The notes under the pieces were generated by a model. The model was not told where the DNA came from. It made no database searches and was given only the letters and a program-made list of their open reading frames with translations. Source: CAMYLY01 sp036397755 (GTDB taxonomy: Bacteria; Gemmatimonadota; Gemmatimonadetes; Gemmatimonadales; GWC2-71-9). From it: DNA of 64,000 nucleotides. Position 1 is the first letter of the stretch. Each line of letters begins with the position of its first letter. The stretch covers positions 1-64,000 of the forward strand of contig DASWII010000048.1 of NCBI GenBank assembly GCA_036397755.1, in the 5' to 3' direction. Made by a program: the position numbers and the translations under genes. Shown here one piece after another: positions 38,616 to 46,531 of this stretch.

Positions 38616-40073
38616 ATGGAGCCCATGCTCGCGGTTCTCGCCCAGGCGTGGCAGATCGTCGTCGGTGTCCTCACGATCCTGCTCAACGTCATCGCGTCCG
38701 GCCACGCCGTGTTGCACAAGCGGGACAGCCGAGCCGCGGTGGGGTGGGTTGGTGTGATCTGGTTGGCACCCATCGCCGGCGCCGTGGCCTACGCGCTGTT
38801 GGGCATCAATCGCATTCGACGCAAGGCCTCGGAACGGCGAGCGATTCAGCCGCTGCTGCTGTCGGGCGAGTTCGATAGCGCGCCGCGCCTGAGTGGCGGT
38901 GTCTCGCTGCGCCACCAACCCGTGCACCTCGCGGCGCTCGCCCGGCTTGTGGACCGCGTGTCGGGGAGGCCGCTCACACAGGGAAACGAGATCACACCGC
39001 TGGTCAACGGCGACGAGGCTTACCCCGCAATGGTCGAGGCCATCGAGTCGGCGCAGACGTCGATCGTGCTGGCCACCTACATCTTTGACCACGACGCGGC
39101 CGGGCACATGTTTGCCGCGGCGCTCGGTCGGGCCGCGCGGCGCGGGGTTGAAGTGCGCGTGCTGATCGATGCCGTCGGATCGCGATACTCTCGTCCCCCG
39201 ATCACCGGGACCCTCGCCCGGGCGGGTGTTCGCGCCGCGCTCTTCGGCCGCACCCGCGTGCCGTGGCGCATGCCCTACTTCAATCTCCGCAACCACCGGA
39301 AGATCCTCGTGGTGGACGGGCGGATCGGATTCACGGGTGGCATGAACATCCGCGAGGGCAATCTCCTGGCCACCCCGTCGCCGTCACCCACACGCGATCT
39401 GCATTTCCGGATCGACGGTCCCGTGGTAGGACAGCTCACCCAGACGTTTGCGGAAGATTGGGCCTTTGCGACCGGCGAAGTGCTGCAGGGAGCGCGCTGG
39501 TTTCCCGATCTCGCTCCAGGCGGTGAAACGGTCGCGCGGGTGGTGACGGACGGGCCTGACGGAGACTTCGAGAAGGCGCGGCTCGTCTACTTGGGTGCGC
39601 TCGGCTGTGCGCAACACTCGGTGCGCATCGTTACGCCGTACTTTCTCCCCGACGCCGGACTCATCTCCGCCCTCAATGTGGCCGCCTTGCGCGGGGTTGT
39701 GGTCGAGATCGTCCTCCCCGAGCGCGTCAACCTCGCCCTCGTGCAGTGGGCGGCGACACACCAGTTGTGGCAGATGCTGCAGCGCGGCTGCCGCATCTAC
39801 ACGACGCCCGGACCGTTCGATCACACGAAACTGATGCTCGTCGACGACGGGTGGGCGCTGATCGGGTCGTCCAATTGGGACCCCCGCAGTCTGCGTCTCA
39901 ACTGGGAGTTGTTGGTGGACTGCTACGACCGGGCGCTGGTCGCTCGGCTCAGCGGGATCATCGAGGACAAGTTGAACGATGCTCAGCTGGTCACGAAGGA
40001 CGACGTGGACGCGCGGCCATTCCCGATCAAGCTGCGTGACGGTCTCGCGCGGCTCGCCTCACCATACCTGTAG
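38616..40073 (+). CDS. cls: Cardiolipin synthase
   Basis: A 485-residue membrane phospholipase-D family enzyme condensing phosphatidylglycerol (or a related lipid) to cardiolipin. Two N-terminal membrane helices (about 8-30 and 40-60) precede two HKD motifs: H227, K229, D234 in NHRKILVVDGRIGFTGGMN, and H403, K405, D410 in DHTKLMLVDDGWALIGSSN. Length and layout match bacterial Cls. GAGGGAGG just upstream supports the ATG at 38616 over the longer open frame. Confidence 0.93.
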   Translation: MEPMLAVLAQAWQIVVGVLTILLNVIASGHAVLHKRDSRAAVGWVGVIWLAPIAGAVAYALLGINRIRRKASERRAIQPLLLSGEFDSAPRLSGGVSLRHQPVHLAALARLVDRVSGRPLTQGNEITPLVNGDEAYPAMVEAIESAQTSIVLATYIFDHDAAGHMFAAALGRAARRGVEVRVLIDAVGSRYSRPPITGTLARAGVRAALFGRTRVPWRMPYFNLRNHRKILVVDGRIGFTGGMNIREGNLLATPSPSPTRDLHFRIDGPVVGQLTQTFAEDWAFATGEVLQGARWFPDLAPGGETVARVVTDGPDGDFEKARLVYLGALGCAQHSVRIVTPYFLPDAGLISALNVAALRGVVVEIVLPERVNLALVQWAATHQLWQMLQRGCRIYTTPGPFDHTKLMLVDDGWALIGSSNWDPRSLRLNWELLVDCYDRALVARLSGIIEDKLNDAQLVTKDDVDARPFPIKLRDGLARLASPYL

Positions 40074-40116
40074 TCGACCGCACGTCCGCTCACCACCGGC
40101 AACCGAGGTCACCGGC

Positions 40117-41196
40117 TCAGCCGGGCCTTCGCACGATCTCGATGTCCCCGGGGAACCTACCCGCCAGCAGTTCGGCGACGGAGCGGGTGGTCGTGAACCG
40201 GGCTAGCACGATGCGCAGCACGGCGGTCATCGGAGCCGCGAGCAGCATTCCGACGATTCCCCAGATCAACCCCCAGAACACGAGGGCCAGCAAGATCGTC
40301 ACCGGGCTCAGATCGAGACCCTCTCCCATGATTTTGGGCTCGACGATGTTCCCCATGGTGACCTGCACGGCGCCGGGCAGCACCACGACGAGCACGACCA
40401 TCACCATGCTGTCGTACTGCACGAGGGCGACGGGCAGCGGCAGCAGCGTCGCCACCACCGAGCCGACGTTGGGAATGAAGTTCAGCAGGAACGCGAGGAC
40501 CCCGAACACCAGCGCGAGATCGAGCCCCAGGATGCCGAGAATGATCCCGACCATGATGCCCGTGGCCGCGGAGATGAGGAACTTCGTGACGATGAACTTC
40601 CGGATCTTCGCATCGATCTGCATGTAGAGAGCGGTTCGCTGGCGTTCGGGCCGGCGGGCAATGAGCAGGAAGATGACGAAGATGAGAACAAGAAAGCCGT
40701 TCGTCACGATGGTGAACACAGTGCCGGCGGTCGTCCGCAAGATCCGGCTCACGGGCAGCTGCCCCAGCGACTCGAGGAAGGACTCCTGCCCCCAGTCGAC
40801 ACCATAGCGATCCAACACGGCGAACAGCCTCCCCGCCAATCCCACCAGCTTCTCGCGGTAAATGTCGGCGGAGTCGGCCAAGCCTGACGCCGAGGTGGTA
40901 ATCAGCAGGGCCATGAGGGAGAGGATGCCCGCCACCAGCAGCAACGTGAGGATCACGGACACCCACCGCGGGGCCCGCAGCCGCTTCTCCAGCACGTCCG
41001 CGAACGGCGCGACGAGATAGAAGAAGAACAGCGACAAAACGAACGGCACCATCACGGGGCGCATGTACGCCAACCCGGCTGCCCCCGCCACGGTCGCGAG
41101 AACGATCAACGACGCCGTGACGAGCCAGGACTGCTCCTCCCGGAGCGCGCCGGAGCTCCGGGGCGCCCGGGGAAAGGGACCGGACACGTGAGACAT
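40117..41196 (-). CDS. AI-2E family transporter (permease) 2
   Basis: A 359-residue inner-membrane protein of the same family as the permease at 36383 but clearly diverged. It has a soluble N-terminal tail of about 25 residues, two helix pairs, a loop of about 75 residues (ASGLADSADIYREKLVGL), and a C-terminal block with LLNFIPNVGSVVATLLPLP and GNIVEPKIMGEGLDLSPV, the conserved family signature. Substrate unknown. TATCAT six bases before the ATG at 41196 supports that start and suggests a leaderless mRNA. It converges on cls and diverges from coxG. Confidence 0.9.
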   Translation of the reverse strand: MSHVSGPFPRAPRSSGALREEQSWLVTASLIVLATVAGAAGLAYMRPVMVPFVLSLFFFYLVAPFADVLEKRLRAPRWVSVILTLLLVAGILSLMALLITTSASGLADSADIYREKLVGLAGRLFAVLDRYGVDWGQESFLESLGQLPVSRILRTTAGTVFTIVTNGFLVLIFVIFLLIARRPERQRTALYMQIDAKIRKFIVTKFLISAATGIMVGIILGILGLDLALVFGVLAFLLNFIPNVGSVVATLLPLPVALVQYDSMVMVVLVVVLPGAVQVTMGNIVEPKIMGEGLDLSPVTILLALVFWGLIWGIVGMLLAAPMTAVLRIVLARFTTTRSVAELLAGRFPGDIEIVRRPG

Positions 41197-41202
41197 GGCT
41201 GT

Positions 41203-41208
41203 ATGATA
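41203..41208 (-). promoter_or_regulatory. Putative -10 element of the second AI-2E-type permease gene
   Basis: TATCAT on the minus strand, six bases before the ATG; no Shine-Dalgarno sequence. Confidence 0.5.
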
Positions 41209-41277
41209 CCCCGCCGACACGCGAGAGCAACGCCGCGGCGGATCGGGGGAAATTGGTTTTCCGCGGGGTCACCCGTT

Positions 41278-41283
41278 TACGTT
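41278..41283 (+). promoter_or_regulatory. Putative -10 element of the coxG operon
   Basis: TACGTT, seven bases before the ATG at 41291; no Shine-Dalgarno sequence. Confidence 0.4.
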
Positions 41284-41290
41284 CTTTGCC

Positions 41291-41758
41291 ATGGACTACC
41301 GTTTGGCGGGCGAGATCGGCGTGGCGATGCCACCGTCCCGGGTCTGGCCTCTCCTGCTCGATCCGGAGTTCATCGGAGACTGCTCGGAGGGCATTGACAC
41401 GATTGCCGCGGTGAATGACACGCACTTTCATGTCACCACCGAGGTGAAAGTCGGCCCGTTCACCCTGCACTTCCCTCTGGACGTCCGGCTGCTCGATCTC
41501 GAGCCTTCGGAGTCGGCGACGATGCTGGTGCACGGAGAGGCACCGGGGATCAGGGTACAGGCACGATCCTCGGTTGCGCTGCAAGAGCACGGCGCAGGGA
41601 CGCGGCTGCACTGGAACACGCGTACTACCGCGCACGGGATGGTCGCTACGGTGGCGGGAGCGGTGCTCAAGCGCCTCGTGGAAGCGCGGATCACCGAGTT
41701 CTGGGACGCCTTTGCGCGCGACGCACCCGCGCGTGCGGCGACGCGCGGAGAGGTCTAG
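41291..41758 (+). CDS. CoxG-like SRPBCC family protein
   Basis: A 155-residue single-domain START/SRPBCC-fold protein, similar to CoxG (carbon monoxide dehydrogenase subunit G). The typical opening MPPSRVWPLLLDPEFIGDC and the later GAGTRLHWNTRT strand are present. CoxG recruits the assembled Mo-containing CO dehydrogenase to the membrane in Oligotropha; other members have unrelated ligands. The XdhC gene starts two bases after its stop, which favours a role with a molybdenum hydroxylase, although none is encoded here. Confidence 0.82.
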   Translation: MDYRLAGEIGVAMPPSRVWPLLLDPEFIGDCSEGIDTIAAVNDTHFHVTTEVKVGPFTLHFPLDVRLLDLEPSESATMLVHGEAPGIRVQARSSVALQEHGAGTRLHWNTRTTAHGMVATVAGAVLKRLVEARITEFWDAFARDAPARAATRGEV

Positions 41759-41760
41759 GC

Positions 41761-42810
41761 ATGCATTTCCTCCCCGCGGCCCTCGAGAGGCTCGGTGCGG
41801 ACGGCTCGGCCGTGGGACGGGCGGTCGTGGTGTCCGTGTGGGGATCGGCTCCACAGCCGCCGGGCGCCAGCCTGCTGGCAACGGCGGGCGGGCGCATGGA
41901 GGGATCCGTGTCGGGTGGCTGCGTGGAAGCCGCGGTCGTGGAAGAGATCGGCGCCGCCATCGCGCGCGGGACGCCGCGAGTGGTCGAGTACGGCATCACC
42001 GACGATGCCGCGTGGTCCGTGGGCCTGGCCTGCGGCGGCCGGCTGCGGGTGCTCGTGGAGCCAAGCGTGCCCCGCCCCCTCGTGGCGGCGCTTGCCGCCG
42101 GACATGCCGCCGTCTGGGCGCGGCTGCTCGACGATCATCCCGAGGCACGCGCCGTCGTGCTGACGGATGACGGCAAGGTGGACGCTTCCGGCTGGCCGCC
42201 TGACCTGGGCGGGACGCTGGACCGCGTCGTCAACGCGGCGCGGCGCGCGCTCACCTCCGGAGCCAGCGATGTCCTCACCCTCGCGACGGCCGCGGGAACG
42301 GCGGAGGTGTTTCTCGAGGCGCATCCTCGGCCCCCGACCCTCATCATCTTCGGCGGCGTCCACATCTCGATGGCGTTGGTGCCGCTCGCACGCACACTCG
42401 GGTACCGCACCGTGGTCGCCGACGCGCGCGAGGCGTTTCTCACCAGGGAGCGGTTCCCCGACGCGGACCTGCTCGTGCACGGATGGCCCGAGCAGGCGTT
42501 CGCGGAGGTTCCCATCGACGCGTCCACGGCTGTCTGCGTGTTGACGCACGACCCCAAGCTCGACGATCCCGCGCTCGCGATTGCGCTGCGATCCTCCGCG
42601 TTCTATGTCGGGGCCCTCGGTTCGCGAAAGACGCAGGCAGCCCGCGCCGCTCGACTGCGCGAGCGCGGACTCACGGAAAGCGAATGCCGTCGTTTGCACG
42701 GACCGATCGGCTTGGATCTCGGTGGCCGTGCGCCGGAGGAGATTGCCCTGAGCATTCTCGCCGAGATCACCGCGACCAGGCGGGGCCGCGCGGGTCCAAG
42801 CGAGTCGTGA
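41761..42810 (+). CDS. XdhC/CoxI family molybdenum-hydroxylase maturation factor
   Basis: A 349-residue cytoplasmic protein. The N-terminal XdhC/CoxI domain has GSVSGGCVEAAV and a conserved cysteine in GLACGGRLRVLVE; the C-terminal XdhC Rossmann domain has FGGVHISMALVPLARTLGY and ends with YVGALGSRKT and IGLDLGGRAPEEIALSIL. XdhC proteins bind molybdenum cofactor and help add the essential sulfido ligand before insertion into xanthine dehydrogenase-type enzymes. It is two bases after coxG and overlaps mocA by GTGA, so these three form one translational unit. Confidence 0.92.
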   Translation: MHFLPAALERLGADGSAVGRAVVVSVWGSAPQPPGASLLATAGGRMEGSVSGGCVEAAVVEEIGAAIARGTPRVVEYGITDDAAWSVGLACGGRLRVLVEPSVPRPLVAALAAGHAAVWARLLDDHPEARAVVLTDDGKVDASGWPPDLGGTLDRVVNAARRALTSGASDVLTLATAAGTAEVFLEAHPRPPTLIIFGGVHISMALVPLARTLGYRTVVADAREAFLTRERFPDADLLVHGWPEQAFAEVPIDASTAVCVLTHDPKLDDPALAIALRSSAFYVGALGSRKTQAARAARLRERGLTESECRRLHGPIGLDLGGRAPEEIALSILAEITATRRGRAGPSES

Positions 42811-43400
42811 CCGCCGCTGTGGTGCTCGCCGCCGGCGGGTCCCGTCGGCTCGGAGCCAACAAGCTCCTTCTCGCGATCGATGGAGAACCGCTCGTGCACA
42901 GGGTTGCGCGCTGCGCCCTGGATGCCGGCCTGGAGCCGGTCGTCGTGGTGCTGCGTGCAGGAGACGGCGCCGCACGCGCCGCCCTGGCCGACCTGCCGGT
43001 CGTCGCATGCAGTCCCCGGGCCGAAGACCACTCGCAACGTAACTCGCTCACCGCCGGTCTCGACGCGTTGCCGGCCAAGGTGGCCACCGCCATCGTGCTG
43101 CTCGCCGACATGCCGCTGGTGACGCCGCGGATGCTCCACACGCTCGAGCATCGGGCAACCAGTGAGATCGCCGCCGTGGCGTCAAATTACGGCGCGACGC
43201 TCGCCCCACCCGTACTGCTCCGCCGGAGTGTCTTCTCGGAAATCAGTAAGGCACCGCAGGGCTCGCTGGCGCGGCAACTCGTCCAGACGCTGGGGGGCGC
43301 CGCGAGCGTCGTCGAATGGCCCGCGGATCTGCTGGTGGATGTCGACACGCCCGCCGATTGGGAGCGCGTGCGCCATCTACTGTCGGGCGGACCTGCCTAG
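42807..43400 (+). CDS. mocA: MocA-type molybdenum cofactor cytidylyltransferase
   Basis: A 197-residue MobA-like nucleotidyltransferase. LAAGGSRRLGANKLLL near the N-terminus is the nucleotide-binding signature, and LLADMPLVTP carries the metal-binding aspartate. Members attach CMP (MocA) or GMP (MobA) to molybdopterin; next to an XdhC gene, the CMP-forming MocA type for xanthine-oxidase family enzymes is the better guess. A related nucleotidyltransferase of the NTP_transf_3 family is the alternative. The GTG start lies in the xdhC stop (GTGA). It is the last gene of the module and is followed by a compound hairpin. Confidence 0.85.
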   Translation: MTAAVVLAAGGSRRLGANKLLLAIDGEPLVHRVARCALDAGLEPVVVVLRAGDGAARAALADLPVVACSPRAEDHSQRNSLTAGLDALPAKVATAIVLLADMPLVTPRMLHTLEHRATSEIAAVASNYGATLAPPVLLRRSVFSEISKAPQGSLARQLVQTLGGAASVVEWPADLLVDVDTPADWERVRHLLSGGPA

Positions 43401-43429
43401 CATCCCACGAGGTGGGAGCCGCGGCTAGG
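43396..43429. terminator. Compound hairpin between convergent genes
   Basis: An inner stem TCCCAC/GTGGGA (three-base loop) and an outer pair CCTAGC/GCTAGG straddle the ends of mocA and the convergent unknown gene. No T-run; probably bidirectional. Confidence 0.45.
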
Positions 43430-43838
43430 CCCCCATGTCCTCCGGCAGGTCCTCACCCCCGGAGTGCTCGCCGTCCAGATCGGGCTTTTCGTGGAACCAC
43501 GAACTCCGCGGGTCAACGTTGAGAATCCGGATGTCCGCGTGCCGGTTCACGACCTCGGCTGGAACGATCCACAGGCGCGCGTCCCACAACACCCCGTCTA
43601 CCTGAAACAGCTCGAGGGCCTCATCCTGCACCTCCAGCACCACCTCCAGCGTGGCATCTCCCGGCGGGCCCTCTCCCGACTGTAATGGGCGATCGCTCAA
43701 CCACACCCCGGTCGCCTTCTTGGACCCTCCCAGGGCCTTATCCTCGTGCTCAAAACGCCATTTGGCGTCCGAGAAACCGTTCTGAACGATCTCGCGGGCG
43801 TCCCCTATCGACGTGCGGTGAAAGAGCGTCAATGACAT
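43425..43838 (-). CDS. Small protein, possible ADP-ribosyltransferase-like fold
   Basis: A 137-residue, acidic, soluble protein. The N-terminus LFHRTSIGDAREIVQNGF resembles the opening of ADP-ribosyltransferase-fold proteins (Hx(T/S)... I...GF), and GVWLSDRPL after it resembles the G(V/I)(Y/W)(F/L)(S/T) strand. The rest (LEVVLEVQDEALELFQ, NVDPRSSWFHE) is beta/alpha with an acidic C-terminus. I cannot assign catalytic residues with confidence and name no function. TATCTT is nine bases before the ATG with no ribosome binding site. It stands alone between mocA and queD, facing neither operon. Confidence 0.65.
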   Translation of the reverse strand: MSLTLFHRTSIGDAREIVQNGFSDAKWRFEHEDKALGGSKKATGVWLSDRPLQSGEGPPGDATLEVVLEVQDEALELFQVDGVLWDARLWIVPAEVVNRHADIRILNVDPRSSWFHEKPDLDGEHSGGEDLPEDMGA

Positions 43839-43847
43839 CCGGAGAAT

Positions 43848-43853
43848 AAGATA
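43848..43853 (-). promoter_or_regulatory. Putative -10 element of the small ART-like gene
   Basis: TATCTT on the minus strand, nine bases before the ATG at 43838. Confidence 0.4.
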
Positions 43854-43904
43854 ACAGCGGAGTGAGCGAATATCGAAATGGCCGTCGCACGACGTGCAAT
43901 CCCT

Positions 43905-44261
43905 CTACCCACCGCGGTATTCGCACCCGGCCGTGCAGGTCTCGCGGACCGTAACGCGCGAAAGGCCCGGCAATACCTCCTGCAAGCGTTTCCACACCCA
44001 CATCGCCAGCACCTCACTCGTCGGATTCTCGAGACCCTCGACGTCGTTGAGATAGCGATGGTCGAGCTGGTCGAACAGTGGCCGGAACGCGCGCTTGAGG
44101 TCGGCGAAGTCCGTTACCCACCCGGTCGTGGGATCGAGCGGGCCTGCGACGTGAACGCCGATGCGAAACGAATGTCCGTGCAGCCGAGAACACTTGTGAT
44201 CCACCGGAAGGTTGGGCAACCGATGCGCCGCCTCGATGGTGAACTCGCGGTAGATCTCCAT
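43905..44261 (-). CDS. queD: 6-carboxytetrahydropterin synthase
   Basis: A 118-residue tunnelling-fold enzyme turning dihydroneopterin triphosphate into 6-carboxy-tetrahydropterin, the second step of preQ0 synthesis. Zinc histidines are H13 (EAAHRLPN), H28 and H30 (RLHGHSF); catalytic C24 lies in DHKCSRLHGH. DHRYLND and ENPTSEVLAMWV, with the late glutamate in VRETCTAGCEY, complete the active site. The ATG at 44261 was chosen over a TTG further upstream by family alignment. It lies four bases after queE and is the last gene of the queF-queC-queE-queD set. Confidence 0.93.
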   Translation of the reverse strand: MEIYREFTIEAAHRLPNLPVDHKCSRLHGHSFRIGVHVAGPLDPTTGWVTDFADLKRAFRPLFDQLDHRYLNDVEGLENPTSEVLAMWVWKRLQEVLPGLSRVTVRETCTAGCEYRGG

Positions 44262-44265
44262 CCGC

Positions 44266-44949
44266 TCAGGGTATCCCAATCAGTTTGTGCGTCTGAAGGC
44301 TGAGGCGCCACAGGGGGTGCCGCCGGCAATACTCGAGCGCGCCCCGCGTGTTCGCTTCGCGGTTCGGCCCATCCATCGGCTGGAGAAAGAAGTGATCGAA
44401 GGCGAGATCCTCGTAATCCCTCGGCTCCACCCCGTCCTGGGGATACACCAGCTTCAACTCGTTGCCTGAACGTTGTGCGCAGCCGACACCGGCCTTGGGA
44501 CTCACGCACACCCAATCCAGCCCCTCGGGCGCCCGGATCGTGCCGTTGGTCTCGACCGCCACCGCCATTCCCCGGCGATGGAGCGCGGCGATCAGTGCTC
44601 CGTCCACCTGTAGCAACGGCTCTCCACCCGTCAAAACGCAGAACGCCGTGTCCGTGGCGTCCCACGGAGCGATGCTCCACGCGGCCTCGCGATAGCCCTG
44701 GCGATCCCCTCGCTCCCATTCAGCCGCCACCGCAAGCGCGAGGGCGTCGGCCGACCGGTACTTCCCGCCCCGAGGCCCATCCGTGCCCACGAAGTCGGTG
44801 TCACAGAACCTGCACACCGCGCTCGCCCGGTCGGCTTCGACGCCGCTCCACAGGTTGCACCCGGCAAACCGCACGAAGACCGCAGGCCTGCCCGTGTTCG
44901 CCCCCTCTCCCTGGAGCGTGTAGTAGAGTTCTTTGACGGCGTAGCTCAC
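44266..44949 (-). CDS. queE: 7-carboxy-7-deazaguanine synthase
   Basis: A 227-residue small radical SAM enzyme converting 6-carboxy-tetrahydropterin to 7-carboxy-7-deazaguanine. The cluster motif is of the elongated CX14CX2C type: C31, C46 and C49, the form known from Burkholderia QueE rather than the usual CX3CX2C. LTGGEPLLQVD is the SAM-binding loop. The start is GTG at 44949 by the GTGA overlap with queC and by alignment; the next upstream codon choices are not starts. It sits between queC and queD. Confidence 0.94.
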   Translation of the reverse strand: MSYAVKELYYTLQGEGANTGRPAVFVRFAGCNLWSGVEADRASAVCRFCDTDFVGTDGPRGGKYRSADALALAVAAEWERGDRQGYREAAWSIAPWDATDTAFCVLTGGEPLLQVDGALIAALHRRGMAVAVETNGTIRAPEGLDWVCVSPKAGVGCAQRSGNELKLVYPQDGVEPRDYEDLAFDHFFLQPMDGPNREANTRGALEYCRRHPLWRLSLQTHKLIGIP

Positions 44950-45650
44950 GATGACGTCACCGAGGTCACGTACGCGATGGGGTCCGGGACGCCGAGCTCG
45001 GCGAATCCCTTGAGCCGGAGGACGCACGCATCGCACTCTCCGCAGGCCACGCCACCGTCGGCCGGGTCGTAGCAGCTGCGGGTGAGGCTGTAATCCACGC
45101 CAAGCTCGAGCCCGCGTCCAATGATCTGAGCCTTGGTCAGTCGAATCAGCGGCGTGTGGATCGTAACCGGGTAAGCCCGCTCCACCGCGCCCTTGGTGGC
45201 GAGGTTGGCCATGGCCTCGTAGGCGACGATGTACTCGGGCCGGCAGTCGGGATAGCCGCTGTAGTCGATCGCGTTCACGCCGATGAACACGTCGCCCGAC
45301 TGGAGCGTCTCCGCCCGCGCCAGGCCCAGGGACAGCAGCACGGTGTTCCGCGCCGGCACATAGGTGCGGGGGATGCCGTTCGCCATCGCGGACGCCGACC
45401 GCCCCTTCGGCACGTCGCCGTCGCCGGTCAAGGCGGACCCGCCGAGCGACCCCAGGTCCACGTGCATGATCGTGTGGGACTTCACGGCTTGCTGTCGGGC
45501 GACGCGACGTGCCGCGTCCAACTCCACGTCATGTCGCTGGCCGTAGGCCACCGTCAGCGCGTGGACCTCGAAGCCCTGCACCCGCGCTTCCGCCAGCGTC
45601 GTAGCGGAATCGAGCCCTCCCGACAGCAAGACGATCGCTCGCCGCGCCAT
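44946..45650 (-). CDS. queC: 7-cyano-7-deazaguanine (preQ0) synthase
   Basis: A 234-residue ATP-dependent enzyme converting 7-carboxy-7-deazaguanine to preQ0 with ammonia. The PP-loop is LLSGGLDSATT (about 8-18). The C-terminal zinc site is the cysteine group in RSCYDPADGGVACGECDACVL cut short here: cysteines follow RS, then GVAC, GEC and DAC. TYVPARNTVLLSL is the family's conserved middle block. It starts three bases after queF's stop and overlaps queE. Confidence 0.95.
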   Translation of the reverse strand: MARRAIVLLSGGLDSATTLAEARVQGFEVHALTVAYGQRHDVELDAARRVARQQAVKSHTIMHVDLGSLGGSALTGDGDVPKGRSASAMANGIPRTYVPARNTVLLSLGLARAETLQSGDVFIGVNAIDYSGYPDCRPEYIVAYEAMANLATKGAVERAYPVTIHTPLIRLTKAQIIGRGLELGVDYSLTRSCYDPADGGVACGECDACVLRLKGFAELGVPDPIAYVTSVTSS

Positions 45651-45653
45651 GGC

Positions 45654-46052
45654 TCAGACAGTCCGCTCCGCGACGGCGGTGACCGTCACGCCGCCTCGCG
45701 CGTTCTGGTGCAGGGTCACGCGCACCCGCGTCGGGGCCACCGCATACACCACGTCGTCGGCGATGCGTGCGGCCAACGCCTCGCAGAACGCGCCCTCCTC
45801 ACGAAACGACCAGAGATAGTACTTCAACGCTCGTGACTCGATGCACAACGCGCCGGGGGTGTACTCGATCGAAATGGTGCCGTAGTCGGGCTGGCCCGTG
45901 AGCGGACATAGCGAGGTGAACTCGTGACCGCTCATGGTGACCGCCTGCACATCGGGAGCGGGAAACGCGCTCTCCTTCAGGTACTCGCGCGCTTCCTCGG
46001 GACCGGCGGGTTTGGGAAGCGGACCGCGCGCGGGGACGTTGGTCTTGCTCAT
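45654..46052 (-). CDS. queF: NADPH-dependent 7-cyano-7-deazaguanine reductase
   Basis: A 132-residue unimodular QueF reducing the nitrile of preQ0 to the aminomethyl of preQ1. The thioimide-forming cysteine is C49 in TSLCPLTGQPDYG, with the acid D56; the QueF signature ESRALKYYLWSFREEG (72-87) binds NADPH. Length fits the type I, short form. ATG at 46052 is preferred; GTG at 46064 would add four residues. It is the first of four coupled que genes and follows the CigR-like gene by 58 bases. No preQ1 riboswitch was seen in that gap. Confidence 0.94.
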   Translation of the reverse strand: MSKTNVPARGPLPKPAGPEEAREYLKESAFPAPDVQAVTMSGHEFTSLCPLTGQPDYGTISIEYTPGALCIESRALKYYLWSFREEGAFCEALAARIADDVVYAVAPTRVRVTLHQNARGGVTVTAVAERTV

Positions 46053-46110
46053 TGATGGACGCACCCTCAGTTCGCCGGAGACTCCATCACGTGGATATTG
46101 GTGGAGGACG

Positions 46111-46500
46111 CTACCGCTTGAACACCCCTTCCAGAATGTCCACCACGACGCCGCTCACCTCGAGGATCACCCGATCGCCGAACAAACTGATCTCGACGCC
46201 TTCCCGTGCGGGGAGCGAGGACTTGAGTGCGGCCGGCAGCTGTTGCTTCGCGATGCCCGCAGGCAGGGGTTTCCCGCGAGCGAGGTTGCGCGCGATGCCG
46301 GGCGGAAGCGGGCGCACCTGCTGCTCGTGGCTGGCGAAATACACTCGAATTGCCTGGACCTCAACCGGGGTGAACCCGGTCGGCTGCTGGGCCTGCGGCG
46401 CACCCGCCGTTCTGCCACCGCCTTCACCCTGGGCGGCGGCCGCGGACGGTCCGCCTATCAAGGCGCCGAGCACCAACAACATCGTGAGAGTTCGACTCAT
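46111..46500 (-). CDS. CigR/RcnB-like secreted protein
   Basis: A 129-residue protein with a cleavable signal (MSRTLTMLLVLGALIGGPSAAAAQG). The mature part has the paired motif PPGIARNLARGKPLPAGIAK and ends in DRVILEVSGVVVDILEGVF, the layout of the CigR anti-virulence regulator/RcnB-like periplasmic family. In that family the role is membrane-associated modulation of secretion or metal homeostasis; here it is not known. GGAGG five bases before the ATG. It lies 31 bases after the Ser/Thr kinase gene, so the two are probably co-transcribed. Confidence 0.78.
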   Translation of the reverse strand: MSRTLTMLLVLGALIGGPSAAAAQGEGGGRTAGAPQAQQPTGFTPVEVQAIRVYFASHEQQVRPLPPGIARNLARGKPLPAGIAKQQLPAALKSSLPAREGVEISLFGDRVILEVSGVVVDILEGVFKR

Positions 46501-46531
46501 AGAGACCTCCGGGTTGCGACCACAGGATGGG

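Noticed and set aside
40157..41881. A 574-codon minus-strand frame spanning the permease and coxG/xdhC genes
   Set aside because: It crosses three real genes in other frames and has no domain content.
46053..46110. Possible preQ1 riboswitch upstream of queF
   Set aside because: The 58-base gap has no hairpin plus A-rich tail of a preQ1-I aptamer and is too short for the larger classes.
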